A DNA stretch of 64,000 nucleotides. It comes from Costus lasius (Eukaryota; Streptophyta; Magnoliopsida; Zingiberales; Costaceae). The DNA is taken from contig JANVAS020000222.1 of the NCBI GenBank assembly GCA_027563935.2, forward strand, positions 5,518,001 to 5,582,000, written 5' to 3'. A program made the position numbers and the translations under genes. This document shows, in pieces, positions 11,145 to 22,034 of this stretch (positions are counted from its first letter, which is position 1; the number at the start of each line of letters is the position of its first letter). Below the pieces are notes generated by a model, which was given only the letters and a program-made list of their open reading frames with translations, did no database searches and was not told where the DNA came from.

Positions 11145-14100
11145 ATTACTGCAGCAACGAACACCACAGCGTTCAATGTGCGATCCCTACTGGAAAGGGA
11201 GAAGTTTGCTGGGCCAAACTTCTCAGACTGGTACGGACACCTTAAGATTGTTCTTAAGGTTGAGAGGAAACTGTATGTCCTCGAGACGGCTATACCGCCT
11301 CAACCCGCTGCGAACGCCGCAAGGGCGGTTCGGGAAGCTTATGAAAAGCATGTCAATGACAGCATTGACGTCGCTTGCCTTATGCTAGCGTCTATGACGC
11401 CACAGCTGCAGCGTCAGCATGAGGATTTATCAGCTATAGAAATTATAGCAAACCTCAAGCTGCTGTATGCTGCACAGGCAAGGACTGAACGCTATAATTT
11501 GACGAAACTTTTCTTTCAGAGCAAACTGACTGAAGGGAGTCCAGTGGGAGCTCACGTACTCAAGATGATTGGGTACAAGGAAGCTCTAGAGAAACTGGGA
11601 CACACCATCAATCAGGAGCTTGTTGTAGACATCATCCTACAGTCTCTCCCGGCCTCTTTCGATCCGTTCATCATTAATTTTAATATGAACAAGATCGACT
11701 GTACGCCTGCAGAGTTACTGAACATGCTCTTGACTACTGAGCAAACTCAGTCTCGTGAGAAGGGAACGCCTTCATCCTCTGTCCTAATGGTTCCTTCAAG
11801 GAACAAGAAGAAGGGGAAGAAGGGCAAAGCCCCTATCAAGAGCTACAACAAGGCTCTAAAACAAAAGCTCAAGCGGTCAAAGGAATACAGATGTTTCCAT
11901 TGTGGCCAGTTGGGTCACTGGAAAAAGGACTGTAAAGCGCTCCAAGGAGATAAGAAGGGAAGCAACTCTTTCGCTTCTGGCCCAGGTATTTACGTGACTG
12001 AAGTCATGTTATCTTCTTCTATTTCATGGGTGTTAGACACTGCATGTGGAGTTCACATTTGTTCAAATGTACAGGAACTCAAGAGAAGAAGACAGGTGGG
12101 ACAGCATGAGGTGGACCTACGAGTAGGAAACGGGGCACGGGTTGCTGCTGTTGCTGTAGGACAATATCACATCTCTTTACCATCTGGTCTTGTATTAGAA
12201 CTGGACAATTGTTATTTTGTACCGAGCATAACTAAGAATATTATCTCTATTCCTGCTCTTGTCAGGAAAGGGTTTTCCTTTGAATGCAAGATTTCAAAGT
12301 GTTATATTTCTTTTGATAATATTGTTTATGCTACTGGGTCGATTAACAATGGGTTATTCATGTTGGACATGGAATGTTCTATACAACAAATTGATATTAA
12401 GAAAGCCAAGTATGCTGATGACAGCACCTTGCTATGGCATAGTCGTTTAGGCCATATTAACAAGAAGCGCATTAAGCGGTTGCATGACCATGGACTGCTG
12501 GGATCATTCTCCTATGAGGAGCTTGATACATGCAAAGCTTGTTTAATGGGTAAAATGACGAAGTCTCCTTTTTCCAACAAGGTCAAAGGGCTTCAGGTTT
12601 ACTTGACCTCATTCACAGTGATGTGTGTGGGCCATTTAGTAAACATGCCAGAGGTGGCTATTCATACTTCATTACCTTTACTGATGATTTCAGTAGGTAT
12701 GGTTATGTCTATCTAATGGACATAAGAGTGAATCTTTTGACAAGTTCAAAGAGTTCAAAAATGAAGTACAAAATCAGCTAGGCCGAAATATCAAGGCACT
12801 TCGTTCAGATCGAGGTGGAGAATACTTGAGTCATGAGTTTACTGACTATCTGAAGGAGTGTGGGATTATCTCACAGCTCACTCCGCCAGGAACACCGCAA
12901 TGGAATGGTGTGTCCGAGAGGAGAAATAGAACCTTACTGGATATGGTTCGTTCTATGATGAGTTAGGCTACTCTACCTTACTCCTTTTGGGGATTTGCAC
13001 TGGAAACAGCTGCAAAGGTACTAAACCGAGTGCCATCCAAGGCCGTTTCAAAGACTCCATATGAGTTATGGTATGGGAAACAGCCGAGCTTGACATTTAT
13101 TAAGATCTGGGGTTGCGAGGCTTATGTCAAAAAGCTCGCCTCTGGGAAACTAGAGAGCAGATCTGAGAAATGTATCTTTGTCGGTTACCCTAAAGAAACA
13201 AAGGGTTATTATTTCTACGATCCCAAAGAGAACAAAGTATTTGTTGCTCGGACGGCTATTTTTCTTGAGAAGGAATTTCTTCTGCAAGAGGCCAGTGGGA
13301 GAAAAATAATGCTGGATGAAATTCCAGAAGAAGGACAAAGCAGTCAAGCACAGTTGGATGAGCCTGAGCCAATAGATCAGGTTAATGTTCAACCTGAGGC
13401 TCAGATATCACGGGAACCGCGTAGATCGGGAAGGATTCGTCGTCAGCCTGAGCGCTATGACGGAATCTACATCATTAATGATGAACCCCTCACTTATGCG
13501 GATGCGGTCAGTGGACCGGAATCAGCAAGATGGCTTGAAGCTATGCGAGCCGAGATGGACTCCATGTCCGACAACCAAGTCTGGGATTTGGTTGATCGGC
13601 CTCCGGGAGTAATCCCTATAGGCTGTAAGTGGATCTTCAAGAAGAAGAAAGACATGGATGGTAACGTGGTTACCTATAAGGGCAGGCTAGTTGCGAAAGG
13701 TTTTAAACAAATCTACGGGATAGATTATGATGAAACTTTCTCTCCTGTAGCCATGTTCAAGTCCATTCGGATTATTCTCGCGATAGCAGCATATTATGAT
13801 TATGAGATCTGGCAAATGGATGTGAAGACCGCTTTCCTTAATGGAAAACTAGAAGAGGATGTGTATGTGACACAGCCTGAAGGTTTCATCAATCCATCAG
13901 AACGTCATAAAATATGCAAATTAAAGAAGTCCATTTATGGACTAAAACAAGCATCGAGGAGCTGGAATATTCGTTTTGATGAATCAGTTTGTGAATTTGG
14001 TTTCATCAAAAATGAAGATGACCCGTGTGTATATAAGAGGTTTAGTGGGAGCGTGATTACTTTCCTAGTCCTCTATGTCGATGATATCTTAATCATTGGA

Positions 14101-14337
14101 AACGATATTCCTGAACTGCATGCAGTCAAAGCATGGTTAAGAAAATGTTTCCAGATGAAAGATTTGGGAGAAGCAGCCTATGTATTAGGTGTGAAGATCT
14201 ATAGAGATAGATCTAATAGGCTTCTAGGGCTATGCCAGAGTACTTACATCGATAAGGTCCTGGAGAGATTCCATTTAGAAAATTCAAAAAGAGGATATCT
14301 TCCAGTCAGACATGGTCTGAATCTTTCAAAGTGCCAG
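11145..14337 (+). pseudogene. E4 gag-pol, frameshifted and truncated
   Basis: From 11145 the frame encodes Gag, a CCHC knuckle (CFHCGQLGHWKKDC near 11890), protease (WVLDTAC near 12028) and the pre-integrase zinc motif. A base is lost near 12578 (AACAAGG where relatives have AACAAAGG) and another near 12717 (ATGGACAT for ATGAGACAT), shifting the frame twice. A TAG at 12964-12966 replaces a Gln codon. Integrase and RT continue to the YVDD motif near 14077, then the copy ends at 14337 with no RNase H end. There is no gag ATG in the usual position. Confidence 0.88.
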
Positions 14338-15949
14338 GCGCCCTTCACCAAGACAGTGAGAGGGCAGGACGTTTATTGGATCTTATACACAGTGATGTAT
14401 GTAGGCTATTTAGTAAATAAGCCAAAGGAGGGTACAACTACTTCATCACATTTATTGATGATTTCAGTAGATATGGTTATGTCTATTTGATAAGACATAG
14501 ATCTGAATCCTTTGAGAAATTTAAGGAGTTCAGAAATGAAGTAGGGAACCAGCTTGGTATATCCATTAAAACTCTTCGATCAGATCGTGGTGGAGAGTAC
14601 CTGAGCAGTGAGTTCTTTAACTATCTGAGAGAGTGTGGGATCTTATCCCAACTCACTCCTCCTAGGAACACCTCAATGGAATGGTGTGTATGAAATGAGA
14701 AATCGAACCTTGTTGGACATGGTTCGATCCATAATGAGTCATGCAACTCTACCACCCTCATTCTGGGGTTTTGCACTTGAGACAGCTTCTCTTATACTAA
14801 ATAACATTCCATCTAAGAGTGTCTCCAAGATACCATATGAGGTATGGAGTGGGGGACACCCTAACCTCTCTTTTATCAAAATCTGGGGATGTGAGGCTTA
14901 TGTCAAACGTCAGGATTCTAGCAAGCTATAGCCCAAATCTGATAAATGCGTGTTTGTAGGGTATCCTAAGGAAACTAAAGGATACTACTTCTATGTTCCC
15001 ACCGAGATTAAAATTTCTGTTGCTCAGGATGCTGTCTTTCTAAAAAAAGGATTTCTCATGAAAGAAGTTAATGGGAGGAAGTTTGACTTGGACGAGGTCC
15101 AAGTACAACCACAAGACATAGAGATGGAATCTGAGCCACCTGCACCGGTTGTTGGGCAACCTGAGGCTCAAACACAGGCCCCACGTAGGTCTGGGAGGAT
15201 TCGTCGTGCACCTGAGAGGTATGGGTCGCTGCCGACTCAACATGACGGGATCTTCATCATTGAGGATAAACCAAGGACCTATGATGAGGCGGTCAGTGGA
15301 CCAAACTCTGAGAGATGGCTTGAGGCCATGTGATCCGAGATGGATTCCATGTCAGCTAACCAAGTATGAGATTTGGTTGAGCTACCTGATGGGGTAAAAC
15401 ACATAGAGTGTAAATGGGTCTTCAAGAGGAAGACTGACATGGATGACAATATAGTTACCTATAAAGGAAGACTTGTGGCTAAAAGATTCAAATAGGTCCA
15501 CAGGGTGGACTATTATGAAACTTTTTCTCCAATTGCCATGATCAAATCCATTCGGATTCTGCTTGCTATAGCTGCATATCATGACTATGAGATATGGAAA
15601 ATGGATGTTAAGACAACATTCCTTAATGGGAAACTGACCGAGGATATGTACATGACACAACCTGATGGCTTCATCCATTCTACAAATGCCAATAAAGTCT
15701 GTAGGCTAAAGAGATCCACTTATGAATTAAAGCAAACATCTCGAAGTTGGAATCTTCAATTTGATGAAGCTGTGAGAGACTATGGCTTTATCAAAAGTGA
15801 AGATGACACCTGTGTGTACAGAAAATTTAGTGGGAGCTTGGTGATTTTTTTGGTCTTGTATGTCGATGACATACTACTCATCGGAAACGACATCCCTAGT
15901 CTTAACTCTGTAAAGACATGGTTAGCGAGGTGTTTCGAGATGAAGGACT
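14338..15949 (+). pseudogene. B1 integrase and reverse transcriptase fragment
   Basis: Family B pol resumes at 14338 (CCCTTCACCAAGACA) and runs through integrase (SDRGGEYLSSEF near 14580, NGVYE near 14687), the RRSGRIRRAPERY linker near 15190 and RT to the YVDD region near 15860. It has a frameshift near 14355, stops at 14929, 15331, 15367 and a TAG at 15493-15495 replacing Gln after KRFK. It is cut at 15949 by the E1 LTR. The TGA at 15331-15333 is shared with unit Ba at 33557-33559. Confidence 0.87.
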
Positions 15950-17568
15950 TGAAAGTAACCCTAGGTCACATACGCATATAAAATTTTTCGCATGACTAGG
16001 TCCAAAATCGAATGACTTAAACATATGATCAACATATGAAGACTTGTATAGAACAAGTGAGGATGTTACCATGGCCATGAGAGGCGGCTTGGAAGAAAAA
16101 GGGCGAGCGGCTCTTCTCCAAAGGAATCACACACAAGATGGATTTTCGCTTCTTCCTTGTAATCCTTGTGCTAGCAAAGATCCAAAGAGTCTATGATCGT
16201 GTGAGGAGATGTCCTCTTCTTGCTGGCCGCACTACTCCCTCTCTTGGCGTGAAGATGAACCAAAAACCCGAGAGGAGCAAGGGGCGAGAGGGGCGTTCAT
16301 ACGTTCGGAAACGTGGGACGTTTCTCAAGAGAAAAATCGGCTTCCAAATATAGTAAGTGTTTAACTCCCCATGAAGCCATCGAAACTCCTCTCCCCTTTG
16401 AACCATGCGTTCACTTAAGTGAACTGGTTCAATTCCATTTGGTTCAAGGACCAAATCGAACCAGCCATGGTCTTGATCTCTTTGAACCTCATGGTTCAAG
16501 ATCTAACCACACATCTCAATGAACCTCTTGATCTCTACGATCAAGCATCAATTTTCCCGATCGAAGCTTACTGATCATATGTCCTAATCAATCAAACATG
16601 ATCAGATTAGATCTTACTTCCGATCAGAGTTTAAATTGCTTTAAACTGAACTAGAATAATTCCAGTCCACACGATCTGACATAAGTAAGCAATATCATCA
16701 AATTGTGCGACCCTGAGGGTTTCCTTCAATGTCGGTAACGGAAACTTACGTTATCACGATCAGAGAGGGGTATCTAGCAATACATCACTGTCTCCCGATA
16801 TGAAGGAAAGAGTCTTCCAAGACTACTCCCAAACCACAGCACAAGTGTGAATCCAATTCACTCAGTATACATGTTCCCTTTACCACTGGATGTTCTCGTT
16901 GGACAAGCATGTCAAGCCTGTAATTCCAACACGATGAGAATGGTTAGATCAGATGAACATAGTCATGGCCATACACTTTCTCAACCATCTCATCCAGGGG
17001 GCCCCTTTAGAACATCACACTCCAACTAGGAGAGGCAATCCTATATCTATCACTAGTGTCCTAACATGATTCATGCCCACTATCCAAGATAATCCTTAAC
17101 CATTATCTTTCAAGTGATATTGAACTACCTCAAGACAATGTCAATCATCACTTAGAAACACAAGTGATCTCAAGTCAAAGGGAATATACCACTTGCTTGC
17201 TTATAAGGATTTATTCACATTGTGACAAACAATTGAATATCCTAAGTAGGGTCAGTCCAGTACATCCAATGCACCTATGTATCTAAATCTTATTCCATGC
17301 TCGAAGCACCCTATAAGATCAGAACACATATTAGTCTCAATCATATCAAGGCTGTCTCATGTTCACCAAGATATCTCGACTAAGGACAACTCTGAATGTC
17401 AGCAAAGCTGAACATCATTGAGACATTACTCAGAGGTATACATACAGCAGCAGATAATGCAACAATCTGAATAACAACAATTGCCTTTATAAACATATAC
17501 ATAGTTTATACATGATACTGATAATAGCCCAAGGCCTCAAACATTAGCCTTAAGGGCATACCCCAACA
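15950..17568 (-). repeat. E1 3' LTR, family A
   Basis: On the minus strand this 1619 bp LTR begins TGTTGGGGTATGCC at 17568 and ends in CTTTCA at 15950. It carries ATG-GCC-ATG followed by GTAACA (complement of 16068-16078), the same mini-exon seen in the other copies. Confidence 0.92.
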
Positions 17569-17579
17569 ATCTCCCACTT
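17569..17579 (-). other. E1 polypurine tract
   Basis: AAGTGGGAGAT on the minus strand directly precedes the 3' LTR; it primes plus-strand DNA synthesis. The same tract is found in all copies with an intact 3' end. Confidence 0.88.
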
Positions 17580-17588
17580 GCACTTAAA

Positions 17589-20500
17589 CTAATGGTTGAG
17601 AAATCTCAAACCCATATTATTACAGTGCTTTTCATGCTTCTGCTGCGCCAGAGGCTTTATAAGCGGGTCAGCTAGATTGTCATCTGTATGTACCTTGCAG
17701 ATCTTGATCTCTCCTCGATCTATGATCTCACGGATCAAATGAAACCTTCTCTGTATGTGCTTGGACTTCTGGTGTGACCGTGGTTCCTTTGCTTGTGCAA
17801 TCGCTCCAGTGTTATCACAGAAGATAACCAATGGATCTGCACTCGAAGGAACAACACCAAGTTCTTGAATGAACTTACGAATCCACACTGCCTCCTTTGA
17901 TGCTTCTGAGGCTGCAACATACTCGGCTTCTGTTGTGGAATCAGCAACAATTGATTGTTTGAAACTCTTCCACACCACTGCTCCTCTATTCAAGCTAAAA
18001 ACATAGCCTGACTGCGATCGGAAATCGTCTTGGTCAAATTGGAACGAAGCGTCAGTATATCCTTCAATACTGAGTTCTTCCTGACCTCCATAAATCAAGA
18101 ACATATCTTTGGTTCTCCGAAGATATTTCAAAATGTTCTTGACCGCAATCCAGTGTGCCTTCCCTGGATTACTTTGGAACCGACTGGTCACGCTTAACCC
18201 GTAAGCGACGTCTGGGCGAGTACATAACATTGCATACATGATAGACCCAATAGCCGAAGCATAAGGCGTATTGTCCATCTCATCTTTCTCAGACTGTGTT
18301 TGAGGACACTGGCTCTTTGAAAGATTCAGACCATGTCTGACTGGAAGATATCCTCTTTTTGAATTTTCTAAATGGAATCTCTCCAGGACCTTATCGATGT
18401 AAGTACTCTGGCATAGCCCTAGAAGCCTATTAGATCTATCTCTATAGATCTTCACACCTAATACATAGGCTGCTTCTCCCAAATCTTTCATCTGGAAACA
18501 TTTTCTTAACCATGCTTTGACTGCATGCAGTTCAGGAATATCGTTTCCAATGATTAAGATATCATCGACATAGAGGACTAGGAAAGTAATCACGCTCCCA
18601 CTAAACCTCTTATATACACACGGGTCATCTTCATTTTTGATGAAACCAAATTCACAAACTGATTCATCAAAACGAATATTCCAGCTCCTCGATGCTTGTT
18701 TTAGTCCATAAATGGACTTCTTTAATTTGCATATTTTATGACGTTCTGATGGATTGATGAAACCTTCAGGCAGTGTCATATACACATCCTCTTCTAGTTT
18801 TCCATTAAGGAAAGCAGTCTTCACATCCATTTGCCAGATCTCATAATCATAATATGCTGCTATCGCGAGAATAATCCGAATGGACTTGAACATGGCTACA
18901 GGAGAGAAAGTTTCATCATAATCTATCCCGTAGATTTGTTTAAAGCCTTTCGCAACTAGCCTGCCCTTATAGGTAACCACGTTACCATCCATGTCTTTCT
19001 TCTTCTTGAAGATCCACTTACAGCCTATAGGGATTACTCCCGGAGGCCGATCAACCAAATCCCAGACTTGGTTGTCGGACATGGAGTCCATCTCGGCTCG
19101 CATAGCTTCAAGCCATCTTGCTGATTCCGGTCCACTGACCGCATCTGCATAAGTGAGGGGTTCATCATTAATGATGTAGATTCCGTCATAGCGCTCAGGC
19201 TGACGACGAATCCTTCCCGATCTACGCGGTTCCCGTGATATCTGAGCCTCAGGTTGAACATTAACCTGATCTATTGGCTCAGGCTCATCCAACTGTGCTT
19301 GACTGCTTTGTCCTTCTTCTGGAATTTCATCCAGCATTATTTTTCTCCCACTGGCCTCTTGCAGAAGAAATTCCTTCTCAAGAAAAATAGCCGTTCGAGC
19401 AACAAATACTTTGTTCTCTTTGGGATAGTAGAAATAATAACCCTCAGTTTCTTTAGGGTAACCGACAAAGATACATTTATCTGATCTGCTCTCTAGTTTC
19501 CCAGAGGCGAGCTTTTTGACATAAGCCTCGCAACCCCAGATTTTGATAAATGTCAAGCTCGGCTGTTTCCCATACCATAACTCATATGGAGTCTTTGAAA
19601 CTGCCTTGGATGGCACTCGGTTTAGCACCTTTGCAGCTGTTTCCAGTGCAAATCCCCAAAAGGAGTAAGGTAGAGTAGCCTGACTCATCATAGAACGAAC
19701 CATATCCAATAAGGTTCTATTTCTCCTCTCGGACACACCATTCCATTGTGGTGTTCCTGGCGGAGTGAGCTGTGAGATGATCCCACACTCCTTCAGATAG
19801 TCAGTAAACTCATGACTCAAGTATTCGCCACCTCGATCTGAACGAAGTGCCTTGATATTTCGGCCTAACTGATTTTGTACTTCATTTTTGAATTCTTTGA
19901 ACTTGTCAAAAGATTCACTCTTATGTCTCATTAGATAGACATAACCATACCTACTGAAATCATCAGTAAAAGTAATGAAGTATGAATAGCCACCTCTGGC
20001 ATGTTTACTAAAAGGCCCACACACATCGCTGTGAATAAGGTCAAGTAAACCTGAAGCCCTTTCACCTTTATTAGAAAAAGGAGTCTTCGTCATTTTACCC
20101 ATTAAACAAGCTTTGCATGTATCAAGCTCCTCATAGGAGAATGATCCCAGCAGTCCATGATCATGCAACCGCTTAATGCGCTTCTTGTTAATATGGCCTA
20201 AACGACTATGCCATAACAAGGTGCTGTCATCAGCATACTTGGCTTTCTTGTTATCAATTTGTTGTACAGAACATTCCATGTCCAACATGTATAACCCATT
20301 GTTAATCGACCCAGTTGCATAAACAATATTATCATATGAAATACAACACTGTGAAGTTTTGCATTCAAAAGAAAAACCTTTCCTGACAAGAGCAAGAATA
20401 GAGATAATATTCTTAGTTATGCTTGGTACAAAATAACAATTGTCAAGTTCTAATACAAAACCAGATGGTAAAGAGATGTTATATTCTCCTACAGCAACAG

Positions 20501-20972
20501 CAGCAACCCGTGCCCCGTTTCCAACTCGTAGGTCCACCTCATGCTGTCCCACCTGTCTTCTTCTCTTGAGTTCCTGCACATTTGAACAAATGTGAACTCC
20601 ACATGCAGTGTCCAACACCCATGAAATAGAAGAAGCTAGCATGACTTCAGTCACGTAAATACCTGAGCCAGAAGTGAAAGGCTTGCTTCCCTTCTTCTCT
20701 CCTTGGAGCGCTCTACAGTCCTTCTTCCAATGACCCAGCTGGCCACAATGGAAGCATCTGTTGTCCTTTGACCGCTTCATCTTTTGTTTCAAAGCCTTGT
20801 TGTAGCTCTTGATAGGGATTTTGCCCTTCTTCCCCTTCTTCTTATTCCTAGAAGGAACCATTAAGACAGAGGATGAAGGCTTTCCCTTCTCAATGAAAGT
20901 CTCGAAGAAGGGGAAGGGCGAAACCATAGATAGGCGCATATAAAACTTTTGCAGCGGAAACAAGGGTTTCAA
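17589..20972 (-). CDS. E1 partial Gag-Pol polyprotein with an LTR-derived start
   Basis: An open frame of 1127 codons. The first 26 residues come from the end of the E2 LTR; the rest is E1 from just before the CCHC knuckle through protease (WVLDTAC), pre-integrase zinc motif, integrase (HSD, SDRGGEYLS, NGVSERRN), RT (YVDD) and RNase H (TDASF, ADSTTEAEY) to the usual RFLNH end. No stop interrupts it. The first about 200 Gag residues of the family are replaced. So all enzymatic domains are present but Gag is mostly missing. Whether the chimera is translated is unknown; an ATG in the LTR happens to be in frame. Confidence 0.85.
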   Translation of the reverse strand: MKPLFPLQKFYMRLSMVSPFPFFETFIEKGKPSSSVLMVPSRNKKKGKKGKIPIKSYNKALKQKMKRSKDNRCFHCGQLGHWKKDCRALQGEKKGSKPFTSGSGIYVTEVMLASSISWVLDTACGVHICSNVQELKRRRQVGQHEVDLRVGNGARVAAVAVGEYNISLPSGFVLELDNCYFVPSITKNIISILALVRKGFSFECKTSQCCISYDNIVYATGSINNGLYMLDMECSVQQIDNKKAKYADDSTLLWHSRLGHINKKRIKRLHDHGLLGSFSYEELDTCKACLMGKMTKTPFSNKGERASGLLDLIHSDVCGPFSKHARGGYSYFITFTDDFSRYGYVYLMRHKSESFDKFKEFKNEVQNQLGRNIKALRSDRGGEYLSHEFTDYLKECGIISQLTPPGTPQWNGVSERRNRTLLDMVRSMMSQATLPYSFWGFALETAAKVLNRVPSKAVSKTPYELWYGKQPSLTFIKIWGCEAYVKKLASGKLESRSDKCIFVGYPKETEGYYFYYPKENKVFVARTAIFLEKEFLLQEASGRKIMLDEIPEEGQSSQAQLDEPEPIDQVNVQPEAQISREPRRSGRIRRQPERYDGIYIINDEPLTYADAVSGPESARWLEAMRAEMDSMSDNQVWDLVDRPPGVIPIGCKWIFKKKKDMDGNVVTYKGRLVAKGFKQIYGIDYDETFSPVAMFKSIRIILAIAAYYDYEIWQMDVKTAFLNGKLEEDVYMTLPEGFINPSERHKICKLKKSIYGLKQASRSWNIRFDESVCEFGFIKNEDDPCVYKRFSGSVITFLVLYVDDILIIGNDIPELHAVKAWLRKCFQMKDLGEAAYVLGVKIYRDRSNRLLGLCQSTYIDKVLERFHLENSKRGYLPVRHGLNLSKSQCPQTQSEKDEMDNTPYASAIGSIMYAMLCTRPDVAYGLSVTSRFQSNPGKAHWIAVKNILKYLRRTKDMFLIYGGQEELSIEGYTDASFQFDQDDFRSQSGYVFSLNRGAVVWKSFKQSIVADSTTEAEYVAASEASKEAVWIRKFIQELGVVPSSADPLVIFCDNTGAIAQAKEPRSHQKSKHIQRRFHLIREIIDRGEIKICKVHTDDNLADPLIKPLAQQKHEKHCNNMGLRFLNH

Positions 20973-22034
20973 GAGGATCTATGCATGAGATATGATCAAC
21001 TATAATCGATTGCAAAGATAATTAAGGAGTCATACCATCGCCATTGCTTTGGATGGCGCCTTGGAAGAAGAGAGCAAATGGGATCTCCTCCAAAAGATGC
21101 GCACACAAGAAGATGTCGCCTACTCCTTGTTGATCCTTGTGCTAGCAAGGTTCTCCAAGTGAACCTGATCGAATGGAAGGGAAGAGAAGAATTCTTTTGC
21201 TTGGCGAGACCTCTCCCTTATCGTCAATGCTTCACCACCCGAATGTGTCGAGAGCCAAAAAAAAAACAAGAGAGACGACAATAGGGCAAGAGAAGAAGCA
21301 TGAAGAAAGGCAACGTGAGGCGTGTCCACGATTAGAGAACATGCTATCCAAAAATAGCAAACCACTTCTCAACGTTCACGCACTCATGAACAAGTCGCAA
21401 ACCTCTTCTCCCTTGAACCTTGCGCTCACTTGATGAGCGGGTTCAATTTGGTTTGGTTCAAAGACCAATTAACCCAAGCGATTTGGTCTAGATCATATTA
21501 AACCCTAAGGTTCCAGATCTAACCGTTCATCTCCTGATGCTCTTGATCTTACCGATCTAGCATCAATTCTCTCGATCGAAGCTTACCGATCTCAAGCCCT
21601 AATCAATCTAACATGATCAGACCAGATCTCACTCACAATCAGAGATTAAATCCCTTTAAACTGAACCCAAACAATTCAGTCCACACGATCTGACTTAAGT
21701 AAGCCATATCATCAAATTGTGCGACCCTAAGGGTTTCCTTTAAATGTCGGTAATGATAACTTACGTTATCACGATCAGTGAGTGGTATCTAGCAACACAT
21801 CACTGTCTCCCGATATAAAGGAAAGAGTCTTCCAAGACTACACCCAAACCACAGCACAAGTGTGAATCTAGTTCACAAGGCATACATGCTTCATTTGCCA
21901 CTGGATGTTCTTTATTGGACAAGCGTGTCAAGCCTGTAACTCCAATATGATGAGCATGATTAGATCAGATGAACATAGTCATCTGGGTATGGCCATACAC
22001 TTTCTCAATCATCTCATCCAGGGGGCCCCTTTAG
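20894..22034 (-). repeat. E2 3' LTR, part 1 (end portion)
   Basis: This is the 3' portion of a minus-strand family A LTR; the 5' portion is at 31064-31620, separated by E3. Together they make about 1698 bp. It ends ...ACTTTCA at 20894 and touches E1 gag directly with no primer site, as expected of a 3' LTR. It contains ATG-GCG-ATG followed by GTATGA at the complement of 21033-21044. Confidence 0.9.
22030..22034. repeat. Target-site duplication TTTAG of E3, left
   Basis: TTTAG precedes the E3 LTR and is repeated at 31059-31063 after it. Removing E3 and one copy restores the E2 LTR sequence GGGGCCCCTTTAGAACATC seen in other minus-strand LTRs here. Confidence 0.95.

Larger units (their letters stand above)
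5048..14337 (+). mobile_element. E4: family A copia element, 3' truncated
   Basis: E4 has a 5' LTR, primer site, leader (with a gypsy solo LTR in it) and a damaged Gag-Pol. It ends abruptly at 14337 after LNLSK in the connection between RT and RNase H. The RNase H end and the 3' LTR are missing, and the sequence continues directly with family B integrase. The piece of B1 between protease and integrase is missing as well, so a deletion removed the right end of E4 together with flanking host. By the protein stretch after integrase (KIMLDEIPEEG) E4 groups with E1, an older subgroup than E3, E5 and E6. Confidence 0.9.
15950..20893 (-). mobile_element. E1: family A element, 5' end missing
   Basis: Only the 3' part of E1 is present on the minus strand: the end of gag, all of pol, purine tract and 3' LTR. 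Its left flank in RT of B1 is clean. Its own 5' LTR, leader and gag start are absent because E2 interrupts gag at 20894 and the far side of that insertion has been lost. Its linker sequence groups it with E4. Confidence 0.85.

Noticed and set aside
16138..16522. Short open frames in LTRs, for example at 6273-6684, 16138-16522, 43261-43808 and 53325-53552.
   Set aside because: They recur only because the LTRs are repeated, differ between copies by frame and have no recognisable domain.
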